A DNA stretch of 39,967 nt from a bacterium UBP2_UBA2255. GTDB lineage: Bacteria; Edwardsbacteria; AC1; EtOH8. The notes beneath the pieces are model-generated. The model did no database searches. It was not told the DNA's origin and was given only the letters and a program-made list of their open reading frames with translations. A program made the translations under genes and the position numbers. This document shows positions 1 through 7,370 of the stretch, one piece after another. Position 1 is the stretch's first letter. Each line of letters begins with the position of its first letter. The stretch is from positions 1 through 39,967 of the forward strand of contig DDXR01000084.1 of the NCBI GenBank assembly GCA_002347565.1, written 5' to 3'.

Positions 1-2
1 GC

Positions 3-209
3 CAAGGTCAATACTCCAATGGCAAAGGAACTCATATAAACGGACTGGAGGGGTTCTGGGGCTATCTTAAACGAAAACTAGCGGCCAAGGGTGGTATCCG
101 TCGTGAGCGATTACCGTTGTACCTTGCTGAATATGTGTGGCGATACAATCATCGTGATCTGACCACGGCAGAGAAAACTAAGCTGATAATTTCCAGGCTA
201 AAAGCCTAA
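3..209 (+). CDS. IS1595-family (ISXO2-like) transposase, C-terminal fragment
   Basis: This is the last 68 codons of a DDE transposase, cut by the left window edge. The frame opens at base 3 and ends in TAA. It reads QGQYSNGKGTHINGLEGFWG and later RLPLYLAEYVWRYNHRD. The HINGxEGFW block and the YNHR block near the end are characteristic of ISXO2-like transposases of the IS1595 family, and the Glu of the EGFW block is the last catalytic acid. These enzymes cut and rejoin DNA at the ends of their insertion sequence. The reading frame is intact as far as visible, but the rest of the element lies outside. The right end of the element should fall in the AT-rich 210-380 stretch, but I cannot define its inverted repeat from one end. 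Confidence 0.85.
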   Translation, partial: QGQYSNGKGTHINGLEGFWGYLKRKLAAKGGIRRERLPLYLAEYVWRYNHRDLTTAEKTKLIISRLKA

Positions 210-380
210 AATTGACCAATTTCTTGTGGTCGGAATGGTACTTTACCCTTTAAGTTTACACGTGGTTTAGTTTGTATTAAGACCCCTGTGGATTGGGGTG
301 TTCTGATACAGTATTCCGTAATCCCGATAAGTTAAAATAATTCGGGTTATACCATAGAGCTGTGAATACAATGTTATACA
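210..380. other. AT-rich non-coding stretch with probable right end of the IS
   Basis: No reading frame of note. It holds a weak inverted repeat around 320-350 (TAATCCCGA ... TCGGGTTA) that could be a terminator between the transposase and the convergent gene ending at 381. The terminal inverted repeat of the IS should lie here but cannot be recognised without the left end. Confidence 0.4.
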
Positions 381-1151
381 TCAGGCCATCAGTTTTTTCG
401 CAATAGGTGAATCTTCCGGGATCATCCCTGACGCCTTGCATTTCGGGCAACCCTCATACTTCGATGCCAGCCGCCAGATCGAATAGATAAGGCCGGGCAG
501 CAAGAAGGACAGCCATAGAATCAGTTCAAGCCATATCGATCCCTTGGTGAACTTCTTTGGATGACCGACAAATCCGCATCGCGTACAAAGCATATGCTTG
601 CTCTTCCTTTTTGCTACTGTTTTTGCAATTGGTGGCGCTATGTGGTCTTTCCGCTTTTGTGATCTGCCGGCCTTTGTCCATCTTTCCAAGCCGCCGTCCA
701 GTTCACATAGCGCCTTCGCGAATTCTTGGTGCTTTGGATAGATGTCCCGTAGAAGCCCCTTTTCAGTATCATTCCCTGATTGATAAATTCTCACCGTTTC
801 CTCGATGTCCTCTTGATAGTCTGGGAAGTAACCCGCTTCCTCTTCTTGCATGGCACGCCATTTTAAGGCAACATTCCTGACCGTCAATGGCATGGCTTCT
901 ATTGCGGCGCGTGTTTTATCCTCTGCATCATCGCTATCGAAGCCTTTGTTAAAATCCTTCTCCCATTCTGCCGGGATCAAAAGACACCGGCAATCTTCCT
1001 TGCATTGCGTATGGCCGTTCCCAGGAAGAACACCGCCATTCATCCATTCGCCCCAGGTCTTGACAGTTCCCGACAGCTTCTTACAGTCCGGGCAACTTTC
1101 CTCATCTTTCAAGCAGGTCCAGGCTGTCGGTTGTTTTAAATCAAATGACAT
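381..1151 (-). CDS. Unrecognised cysteine-rich protein with a head-morphogenesis-like N-terminus and a membrane zinc-ribbon C-terminus
   Basis: 256 residues, function unknown. Two distinct parts are visible. Residues 13-56 carry Cys13, Cys20, Cys23, Cys50, Cys54 and Cys56 with a GEWMNGGVLPGNGHTQC segment. This resembles the C-terminal cysteine motif of phage minor head (SPP1 gp7 / Mu F-like) proteins, where a CxxC pair precedes a PxHxxCRC ending. Residues 189-238 hold two CxxC pairs (189/192 and 235/238) flanking a hydrophobic segment at about 205-228, a layout seen in small membrane zinc-ribbon proteins. The middle (60-180) is charged and helical-looking. The ATG at 1151 has AGGA about six bases upstream. 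The surrounding DNA is visibly AT-richer than the rest and lies next to a transposase, so it was probably acquired. The phage link is inference from the motif only. Confidence 0.6.
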   Translation of the reverse strand: MSFDLKQPTAWTCLKDEESCPDCKKLSGTVKTWGEWMNGGVLPGNGHTQCKEDCRCLLIPAEWEKDFNKGFDSDDAEDKTRAAIEAMPLTVRNVALKWRAMQEEEAGYFPDYQEDIEETVRIYQSGNDTEKGLLRDIYPKHQEFAKALCELDGGLERWTKAGRSQKRKDHIAPPIAKTVAKRKSKHMLCTRCGFVGHPKKFTKGSIWLELILWLSFLLPGLIYSIWRLASKYEGCPKCKASGMIPEDSPIAKKLMA

Positions 1152-1297
1152 TTCGTTCCTATTCTATTATCCTAATGATGTCTATGATGATTGTATCTTT
1201 TCTGTACACAATTGGGGCATACACATACACTCATTACGAACTTAAGGAAAGTGATTAAAGACAATTCGATTCACGAATTGAACGTTCTCAATGAATT

Positions 1298-1321
1298 AGC
1301 CCAGGCCTTGCGGCCTGGGCT
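1298..1321. terminator. Hairpin terminator downstream of the SBP-TonB gene
   Basis: Perfect 10-bp stem (AGCCCAGGCC / GGCCTGGGCT) with a TTGC loop, flanked by T/A-rich sequence on both sides. It lies 50 bases past the stop of the gene ending at 1371. The same stem core recurs at 35254-35281. Confidence 0.65.
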
Positions 1322-1370
1322 TCGTTCTTGATACCAACCCCGTTTATCAGCGTCTATCCGTGGCAAGAAA

Positions 1371-3494
1371 TCACCGGAACGTGAACGGGATGGTGATCGG
1401 CCGGTCCGCCGGCTTGCCGCCCACCGTTCCCGGCTTGAACGTGGCCTTCCGGGCCGCGTCCAGCGCCGCCTCGTCGCAGCCGCCGCCGATGCCGCGCGAC
1501 ACCTCGGCCGATTTCACCGAGCCGTCGGCCGCTATCAGCACCTTGACGTAGACCCTTCCGGTGACGCCGGCCTTGCGCGCCATCTCGGGATAGGCCGCCG
1601 CCGGCAACTTGATCACCTCGGGTTCGGTGGGCGGGACCTCGTCGACCGGCGCGGGCTCGGGCACTGCCGGAGCGGGTGTCGGGACCGGCGCAGCGGCCGG
1701 CTTTGTTTCGGCGGCCAGCAGGTTCTGGATGTCATCGGCGGCCGGCCTGGGCAGCGTCGCCGGCGCCGTCCGCGCCGCGGTCGGCGCCGGGCGGGCGGGC
1801 TCGGTCCGGACCGCGGTCGCAGGAGCCGGCGAGGCGGCTGACGGCTGCGGGGGCGCCGTCGTCACCGGGGTTGGGGCCGGCGCGGGGGTCACGGCGGCCA
1901 CCATCGCGCCGCGTCTTTCCGCCTGCGGGATCGACCATTCGTCGAGGGCCGCGATGGCGCCGCGGGGGTCGATCTCCGGCCCCTTCAAGCCCCGGTAGGC
2001 CACGGTCAGGACGTCGGGCACGAACAGGTAGGTGGTCGGCCGCTCAGCGACGATCAGCCGCTGGAATGATATCCACAGGTCCCGGGCCTTGCGCCGGCTG
2101 AGCATGCCCAGCCCCTGGTCGATCAGGCTGTCCACGGCCGGGTTGACATAGCCCATCAGGTTGAACTTGCCCTTGTTGGCGTCGGAGTGCCAGACCGCGG
2201 TCGGATCGACCTTGAAATCGTTCTTCCACGAAAGCAGGATGGCATCGTACTTGCCCTGCTGCCGCACCCGCAGCAGGAACTGGCGGGGATCGAGCGTCAC
2301 CAGGTTCACCTTGACGCCGATCTCCCTCATCTGCTGCTGGATCAGCCGGGCCGCGGCTTCCTGGACCGCCTGACCCTGCACCAGCAGCAGATCGAACTGC
2401 AGGGGCGTGCGGCCCCTGGCCAGGTAGCCGTCGCGGCCGCGTTCCGTCCATCCCAGTTCGGCAAGCAATGCCCGGGCCTTCATCGGATCCGCCGCCTGCG
2501 GCTTGAGGTCGGGATCGTAGGCCCACGAGGTCGGCAGAAACGGCCCGGAGACCAGCTTGCCCTTGCCCATCAGGACCTTGTCGATCAATTCGGCCGGGTC
2601 GACCGCCAGGGCCATCGCCTGGCGCATCCGGGGCTCGGCGAACAGGCCGGCCCTGGTGTTCCAGCCGATGTAGGTGTACGAGCGGCCGGGGTTGTCGATG
2701 AACTTGACCGAGGCCTCGCCTTGCAGCTGGGCGATCGATTGGGGGGACAGATCCTCGGTGAAATCGACCTCGCCCCTCCTGACGGCCTCGGCCAGCTCCG
2801 TCTCGGCCGTGAAGAACCGGAAGACCGCCTGCTCGAAGGCCGGCGGACCCTTGTAGAAATCCGGGTTGGCCGACAGCACCAGCCGATCCCCGCGCGACCA
2901 CTCCGCGAACCGGAACGGGCCGTTGGTGACGGGCTGCTCCTCGAACCTGGCAAGCCCGTCGGCCCCCTCCAGGGCGTGCCGCGGCAGGACGAAGATCCCG
3001 GTGTCGAACAGCTCGTCCGAATAGACCCGGATGAACTTGAATTTGACCGACAGAGGGCCGGCGACCTCGACCTTCTCCACGAACTGGAGGGCCCCCAACC
3101 GTGAGTAACTTACCCGGGAGTCGTACATCAGGTCGTAGGTGAACTTGACGTCCTCGGCCGTCACCGGACGGCCGTCGCTCCACTTGACGCCCTTGCGCAG
3201 CGTGTAGGTCAGCTCCTTGAAGTCCTCGGAGAACTTCCACGACACGGCCAGCTCCGGCACGATGTTCATCCTTTCATCGAACCGGTGCAGCCGCAGGAAC
3301 AGCTTCTCGTGAATGGCCGTGGGGGCGGTGAACGAGAGCCGGAGGGGATTTAGGTACGCTGGCTCCGTCAGCATCCCGACGGTCAGCGCACCTCCCATCT
3401 CGCGGGGCGGGTATTTCTCAGTGCGGGAACAGCCCGAGACGGCGGTCAGGGCCAGTCCGATCGCCGCCAGCGCGGCTAGGTGTTTCCGGCTCAT
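1371..3494 (-). CDS. Family 5 solute-binding lipoprotein fused to a TonB-type C-terminal domain
   Basis: 707 residues. The start is ATG 3494: GAGGAG lies six bases upstream and the next residues are a lipoprotein signal (MSRKHL..., lipobox VSGC, lipidated Cys22). A start further upstream would bury this signal. Residues about 35-520 are a periplasmic peptide/nickel-type binding protein (SBP_bac_5), with typical blocks such as TYTLRKGVKWSDGRPVTAED and MRQAMALAVDPAELIDKVL. Residues about 525-624 are a Pro/Ala/Thr-rich linker. Residues 625-707 look like a TonB C-terminal domain (YPEMARKAGVTGRVYVKVLI, then ADGSVKSAEV, then FKPGTVGGKP). SBP5 proteins normally deliver oligopeptides to an ABC importer; TonB C-terminal domains normally contact outer-membrane proteins. 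No importer permease is nearby, and the gene has its own promoter and terminator. The fusion is unusual; its function is unknown. Confidence 0.88.
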   Translation of the reverse strand: MSRKHLAALAAIGLALTAVSGCSRTEKYPPREMGGALTVGMLTEPAYLNPLRLSFTAPTAIHEKLFLRLHRFDERMNIVPELAVSWKFSEDFKELTYTLRKGVKWSDGRPVTAEDVKFTYDLMYDSRVSYSRLGALQFVEKVEVAGPLSVKFKFIRVYSDELFDTGIFVLPRHALEGADGLARFEEQPVTNGPFRFAEWSRGDRLVLSANPDFYKGPPAFEQAVFRFFTAETELAEAVRRGEVDFTEDLSPQSIAQLQGEASVKFIDNPGRSYTYIGWNTRAGLFAEPRMRQAMALAVDPAELIDKVLMGKGKLVSGPFLPTSWAYDPDLKPQAADPMKARALLAELGWTERGRDGYLARGRTPLQFDLLLVQGQAVQEAAARLIQQQMREIGVKVNLVTLDPRQFLLRVRQQGKYDAILLSWKNDFKVDPTAVWHSDANKGKFNLMGYVNPAVDSLIDQGLGMLSRRKARDLWISFQRLIVAERPTTYLFVPDVLTVAYRGLKGPEIDPRGAIAALDEWSIPQAERRGAMVAAVTPAPAPTPVTTAPPQPSAASPAPATAVRTEPARPAPTAARTAPATLPRPAADDIQNLLAAETKPAAAPVPTPAPAVPEPAPVDEVPPTEPEVIKLPAAAYPEMARKAGVTGRVYVKVLIAADGSVKSAEVSRGIGGGCDEAALDAARKATFKPGTVGGKPADRPITIPFTFR

Positions 3495-3548
3495 CGTTGG
3501 CTCCTCGGCAATGTGGGGTGATCGTTGCTGCAGTGCGTCGATTTGATA

Positions 3549-3577
3549 AAGGTATCCCAAACCGGGCTTTTTGTCAA
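3549..3577 (-). promoter_or_regulatory. Sigma-70-type promoter of the SBP-TonB gene
   Basis: On the minus strand TTGACA (3577-3572), a 17-base spacer and TACCTT (3554-3549), about 50 bases before the ATG. The -35 box and first spacer bases (TTGACAAAAAGCCC) nearly match those of the dgt promoter. Confidence 0.65.
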
Positions 3578-3591
3578 GGGGTTTTTCGCGC

Positions 3592-4476
3592 TCAACGGAA
3601 CAGCCCGCCGTACCATCCGATCAGCCGGGAGCCGAACAGCGCAGACAGCATCGCGCCCAGCGCCAGGAACGGCCCGAACGGAACCGCCGCCTTGGCCGCC
3701 ACCGGCCCGACCGCATCCCGCACGAGCGGATCGTCCGCGTATACGGTCCGGTTGAGCTCGTTCGTGTCCTTGGCCCGTCCCAGCCCCAGCAGCCCCAGCC
3801 CGGCGACCGAGCCCGTCAGCACGGCCAGGAAGATGGTCAGCAGAACCCCCTTCCATCCCAGGAAAGCGCCGATCATGGCGGCCAGCTCTATGTCCCCGGA
3901 CCCCATCGCCTCCTGCCGGTACCACCGCCGGCCGAACCAGGCCACCAGTGCGATCAGTCCGCCGCCGACGGCGGCGCCGGCCAGCGCGTCGGCCAGCGGG
4001 GCGAATCGCCCGGCCGCGCCCAGGCCCGACACGGACAGGCCCAGCGGCGGGAACAGGGCTGCGGCTCCGGCCAATGCCAGCGCGAATGCGGTTCCGCCGC
4101 GGCTGATGGCCTCTGGTATCACGTAGTGCCGCAGGTCGACGGCCGTCGTCACCAGCAGGGCCCAGGCCAGGGGAAGGTAGCCCAGCAGCCGCCAGTCGCG
4201 GCCGAACCTGGCATAGAGCACCAGGAACAGCGCGGCGCACGCCGCTTCCACCAGCGGGTAACGCCACGGGATCCGCGCGTGGCAGCTCCGGCAGCGGCCC
4301 AGCAGCAGCAGGAAGCTGGCCAGCGGTATGTTGTCGTACCAGCTGATGCCGGCGCCGCAAGCCGGGCAATGCGACGGTGTGCGGACGATCTCCTCGCCCC
4401 GCGGGATGCGCCAGATGCAGACGTTGGCGAATGAGCCGAACAGCAGGCCCAGGACGGTAATGGTGAATTCGAACAT
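3592..4476 (-). CDS. pilD: Prepilin peptidase / N-methyltransferase (A24 family)
   Basis: 294 residues. This inner-membrane aspartic protease removes the leader of type IV prepilins and pseudopilins and methylates the new N-terminus. The N-terminus GLLFGSFANVCIWRIPRGE is the family hallmark. Two CxxC pairs (Cys37/Cys40 and Cys62/Cys65) form the cytoplasmic zinc site of the methylase part. The catalytic aspartates are Asp114 (TAVDLRHYVIPE) and Asp195 in the MGSGD motif. Several hydrophobic helices follow, as expected. I chose ATG 4476, which gives the usual family start; no strong Shine-Dalgarno is visible, and an in-frame start at 4521 would overlap rimO. It lies 22 bases behind rimO and may be read with it. 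The only possible substrate in view is the pilin-like protein at 39485. Confidence 0.92.
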   Translation of the reverse strand: MFEFTITVLGLLFGSFANVCIWRIPRGEEIVRTPSHCPACGAGISWYDNIPLASFLLLLGRCRSCHARIPWRYPLVEAACAALFLVLYARFGRDWRLLGYLPLAWALLVTTAVDLRHYVIPEAISRGGTAFALALAGAAALFPPLGLSVSGLGAAGRFAPLADALAGAAVGGGLIALVAWFGRRWYRQEAMGSGDIELAAMIGAFLGWKGVLLTIFLAVLTGSVAGLGLLGLGRAKDTNELNRTVYADDPLVRDAVGPVAAKAAVPFGPFLALGAMLSALFGSRLIGWYGGLFR

Positions 4477-4498
4477 GATGCGAACAATACAGTGAAGA

Positions 4499-5833
4499 TC
4501 AGACCGCCGTGCCACCGACATCGTATTCCCAGGAACAGTCGACCCGGACTTGCACGAAGTCCCCCGCGATCAACCGTCGTTTCGAGCGGATGAACACCGC
4601 GCCGTCGACCTCCGGCGCCTCGGCCCCGCTGCGTCCGGTGAACCGGTACCCCGGCCGGCGCGGCACGTCCGCACTGATGGTAGCGTCGATCAGCACCCGG
4701 CAGGACGATCCGATCCGACCCCGGCCGACGGCCGCTGAGATCCCGCGCTGCAGCCGCATCAGTTCGCCCATCCGCTCCCGGGCGACCGCGGCCGGCACCT
4801 GGCCCTTCATCCGGGCAGCCCGGGTGCCGGGCTCAGACGAGAAGGCGAACGCCCCCAGTTTCTCGAACCGGGCCTCACGCACGAACTCCAGCAGCTCCGA
4901 GAACTCCCGGTCGGTCTCTCCCGGCAGGCCGGTGATGAAGGTGGTGCGCAGCCTCACGCCCGGGATCCGATCGCGGAGCTTTGCGATCAGGGCCCTGGTC
5001 CCGGCGCTGTCGATGCCCCTGCGCTGGGCCTTCAGGATGCGGTCCGACACATGCTGCAGCGGCACGTCGAGGTACTTGACGACCTTCGGCAGCCCCGCCA
5101 GCGCGGCGATGATCCGGTCGTCGAAGTGCGCCGGGTGGGTGTAGAGCACGCGGATCCACTCGATGCCGCAGATCTCGCCGAGCGCGCGCAGCAGCCGGGG
5201 CAGCAGCCGCTTACCGCCGCGGTCGACGCCGTAGCCGGTGGTGTCCTGGGCGATCAGGTCCAGCTCGCGCACCCCCCGCGCCGCCAGCGACCGCGCCTCC
5301 GCGACCAGCTCGCCGAGCGGACGGCTGCGGAACCGCCCCCGGATCGACGGGATCAGGCAGTAGCCGCAGCGGTTGTCGCAGCCGTCGGCGATCCGCAGGT
5401 AGGCCCAGCCCGGTCCGGTGGTCAGCGCCCGGCGGCCGTAGTAGTCCCCGCCGTAGTTGGCCGGGCGCCGCTTGATGAACGCGCCGCCCTTCCCGATCGC
5501 ATCAAGCAGGCGGTCGCAGCTGTGGACGCCGACCTGGGCGTCGATGGCCGGGAACTCGCGACGCAGCTCCTCTCCCATCCGCTGCACCAGGCAGCCGGCG
5601 ACCACCAGCCGGAACTCCCGCCGCTGCTTGAGCAGCGCCAGGGCCGCGATCTCGGACCGCGCCTCGTCCACCGACGCCTGCAGGAACCCGCAGGTGTTGA
5701 CCACCACCACGTCCGCCCGGAGGGGGTCAGCGGTCAGCCGGTACCCCTCCGCCCCCAGCTGCCCGATCATGGCCTCGGAGTCCACCCGGTTCTTGGGGCA
5801 GCCCAGGGAGATGACGTGGAGCGTCTTCTTCAC
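4499..5833 (-). CDS. rimO: Ribosomal protein S12 methylthiotransferase RimO
   Basis: 444 residues. RimO adds a methylthio group to the conserved aspartate of ribosomal protein S12. The N-terminal UPF0004 domain carries the auxiliary Fe-S cysteines Cys12 (SLGCPKN), Cys48 (NTCGF) and Cys81 (AGCLVQR). The radical-SAM cluster is Cys152, Cys156 and Cys159 (GCDNRCGYCLIPSIRGRFRS); the IRGR segment with SIRG favours RimO over MiaB. A TRAM-like domain closes the protein (about 380-444). The start is GTG 5833, which overlaps the stop of the PLD-like gene as GTGA and yields the canonical KKTLHVISLGCPKN N-terminus. A much longer open frame continues upstream but would run through the PLD gene and is not real. 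Translation is probably coupled to the upstream gene. Confidence 0.95.
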   Translation of the reverse strand: MKKTLHVISLGCPKNRVDSEAMIGQLGAEGYRLTADPLRADVVVVNTCGFLQASVDEARSEIAALALLKQRREFRLVVAGCLVQRMGEELRREFPAIDAQVGVHSCDRLLDAIGKGGAFIKRRPANYGGDYYGRRALTTGPGWAYLRIADGCDNRCGYCLIPSIRGRFRSRPLGELVAEARSLAARGVRELDLIAQDTTGYGVDRGGKRLLPRLLRALGEICGIEWIRVLYTHPAHFDDRIIAALAGLPKVVKYLDVPLQHVSDRILKAQRRGIDSAGTRALIAKLRDRIPGVRLRTTFITGLPGETDREFSELLEFVREARFEKLGAFAFSSEPGTRAARMKGQVPAAVARERMGELMRLQRGISAAVGRGRIGSSCRVLIDATISADVPRRPGYRFTGRSGAEAPEVDGAVFIRSKRRLIAGDFVQVRVDCSWEYDVGGTAV

Positions 5834-6366
5834 GATCCACGGTTTCCCAGGATGTCCTGGTACTCCGCGCAGAACCGCTTGCGCTGGCAGGTCGTGCAGT
5901 GCGCGCCCAGCCACAGATCGTCGAACTGCTTCATGATCTGCCTGATCAGCGCCCGGTCGTCGGTGACGACCCCCGCCTCGAAATTGCGAGTGTCGTCGCC
6001 CTTGGCGCCCATGCCCGCGCCGGTGAGGTTGGCGCTGCCGCTGTAGGCGAACGTCCCGTCGACCACCACGGTCTTGAAGTGAATGCGCGGGCAGAGCATC
6101 CGCTCCAGCCTCTCGACCAGGTTGGGGTAACGGTCGAAGTCCCGGCGGAAGTTCGGCCCCGGTTCCTTGGCGTGCGCCAGCCGCAACTCGACGCCCCGGC
6201 CGGCCAGCTCGGACAGCGTGCCCAGGAACGGCGCCATCCGCCTGTCCTTCGCGACATAGAGGTCCTTGAGATCCGACGTGCCAATCCACACGAAGCGCTT
6301 TGCGCTTGGGATCGCGTCCTGGATCACCCGGCGGTAGATCCCGGCGTCGGTCAGATACTCGATCAC
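5830..6366 (-). CDS. PLD-like (HKD) domain protein with a cysteine tail
   Basis: 178 residues, with a single phospholipase-D-like motif: His96, Lys98 and Asp103 (HFKTVVVDG), followed by FAYSGSANLTGAG. Proteins with one HKD motif usually dimerise to form an active site; members are phospholipases, nucleases or transferases, and the substrate here cannot be told. The C-terminus has a CxxC-x5-C cluster (HCTTCQRKRFC), possibly a metal site. The start is GTG 6366, overlapping the previous stop as GTGA; the stop overlaps the rimO start in the same way. It is therefore the middle gene of a tightly coupled trio with the DUF3795 gene and rimO. No signal peptide, so probably cytoplasmic. Confidence 0.82.
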   Translation of the reverse strand: MIEYLTDAGIYRRVIQDAIPSAKRFVWIGTSDLKDLYVAKDRRMAPFLGTLSELAGRGVELRLAHAKEPGPNFRRDFDRYPNLVERLERMLCPRIHFKTVVVDGTFAYSGSANLTGAGMGAKGDDTRNFEAGVVTDDRALIRQIMKQFDDLWLGAHCTTCQRKRFCAEYQDILGNRGS

Positions 6367-6716
6367 TTTTCGCCGATTGACGCCCGAACCGCCTCCAGAT
6401 TGGCCTTGGCCGGCGGCACGTTCTCGATGAACTTACTGATGACGGCGCAGGGATATTCCGCGCAGCGGCCGCAATTCTCCATTTTCTTCAACAGCCCGCA
6501 TTTGCGCATCTCGCACTCGGCGCAGTGCCCGATGTGCGGCCCTCCGGTGACGGTGCAGCCCACGCAGTCGATCATCTCCGGCGTGAACGCCGCGCCGTAG
6601 TCCTTGGACCACTGGACGGCGGTCTTTTCCCGCAGCGCCTGGTCGTTGGTCATGTGCGCGACATGGGCCGGGCAGGTCGCGCAGTCCAGCCCGCAGATGG
6701 CCAGCAGTTGTGTCAC
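6363..6716 (-). CDS. DUF3795 cysteine-rich protein
   Basis: 117 residues. Small protein with many cysteines in pairs: ICGLDCATCPAH at the start, then DCVGCTV, HCAECEMRKCG and NCGRCAEYPC. The ICGLxCxxCP opening and the CxxYPC ending are typical of the DUF3795 family, whose function is unknown; the cysteines probably bind metal or an iron-sulfur cluster. The start ATG 6716 is followed directly by the CGLDC motif. The stop overlaps the PLD-like gene start (GTGA). First gene of the DUF3795-PLD-rimO unit. Coupling to an iron-sulfur enzyme such as RimO is suggestive but unproven. Confidence 0.85.
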   Translation of the reverse strand: MTQLLAICGLDCATCPAHVAHMTNDQALREKTAVQWSKDYGAAFTPEMIDCVGCTVTGGPHIGHCAECEMRKCGLLKKMENCGRCAEYPCAVISKFIENVPPAKANLEAVRASIGEK

Positions 6717-6747
6717 TCCGGTTCTCCCCTTGATGGTTTTATTACGG

Positions 6748-6853
6748 TGTCATTCCCGCCCCGTGTCGCTGCACGGGGTGAACTCCGGCGGGAATCCAGG
6801 CCTGGATGCCGGTTCCCCGATCACAGTCGGGGGCATGCTTCACGGGCATGACA
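6748..6853. repeat. Dispersed TGTCAT...ATGACA element, copy 1
   Basis: 106 bp between two divergent-free gene ends (upstream of the DUF3795 start). Ends are near-perfect inverted repeats TGTCATTCCC / GGGCATGACA. The interior has the palindromic core GAATCCAGGCCTGGATGC and further short hairpins. A second, shorter copy lies at 24391-24470. It looks like a non-coding miniature element; no protein is encoded. Confidence 0.75.
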
Positions 6854-6877
6854 ATGAAGTGCCGCGGTATTAACGTA

Positions 6878-7303
6878 TTAGGCCTTCGGCCGCACCAGCT
6901 TTCCCGTCGCGCTTGCCAGCACCTGCCCCGACTGATCTTTGAGCGAAGACTCGCACTCCACCACCTTCCCCTTGTCGCGGGCCACCCGCCCTTCCAGGAT
7001 CACACTTTGCCCGATCGGCACCGGTTTCCTGAACCTCACGGTCAGCTCGGCAGTCACCGCGCCGCTGCCGCCTCCGCTCCGCTCCGGCCCGCCGGCGGCG
7101 TGGGCCAGCGCCTCGTCCAGCAGGGTCGAGACGATGCCGCCGTGCAGGATGCCCTGCCAGCCCTGGTATTTCCTGGGCGGCGTGAACTCGGCGCGGCATA
7201 CGCCCAGTGCGGGATATCGGAAATTGATCCGCAGGCCGTCGGGGTTGTCCTTGCCGCAGACGAAACAGCAATGGTCGTCATTGAGATTCAAGTCGCTGGT
7301 CAT
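6878..7303 (-). CDS. PaaI/YbgC-like hotdog thioesterase
   Basis: 141 residues, single hotdog (4HBT) domain. The core motif LHGGIVSTLLDEA (His54, Asp63) matches PaaI-type acyl-CoA thioesterases, which hydrolyse acyl-CoA thioesters in the cytoplasm; the substrate is unknown. The N-terminus has CCFVCGKDNPDGLRI, a cysteine/GxDNPxGL block common in this subgroup. The start ATG 7303 has GGAGG six bases upstream. It stands alone: repeat elements lie on both sides (6748-6853 and 7318-7363). Confidence 0.88.
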   Translation of the reverse strand: MTSDLNLNDDHCCFVCGKDNPDGLRINFRYPALGVCRAEFTPPRKYQGWQGILHGGIVSTLLDEALAHAAGGPERSGGGSGAVTAELTVRFRKPVPIGQSVILEGRVARDKGKVVECESSLKDQSGQVLASATGKLVRPKA

Positions 7304-7317
7304 TCCTGTCCTCCAGA

Positions 7318-7363
7318 CCTACCCCCCGCCCCTTCCCCGGCGGGGAAGGGGTTTGGGGTTAGG
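7318..7363. repeat. C/G-rich hairpin repeat, copy 1
   Basis: Intergenic hairpin reading CCTACCCCCCGCCCCTTCCC, then a short GC loop, then GGGAAGGGG...GGGGTTAGG. A close relative lies at 26936-26984. Sits just past the dgt stop at 7371, so it may also act as a terminator. Confidence 0.65.
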
Positions 7364-7370
7364 TCATCAG

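Noticed and set aside
5834..6289. N-terminal extension of rimO to 6289
   Set aside because: It would overlap the PLD-like gene out of frame and lacks any conserved motif; the GTG at 5833 gives the family N-terminus.
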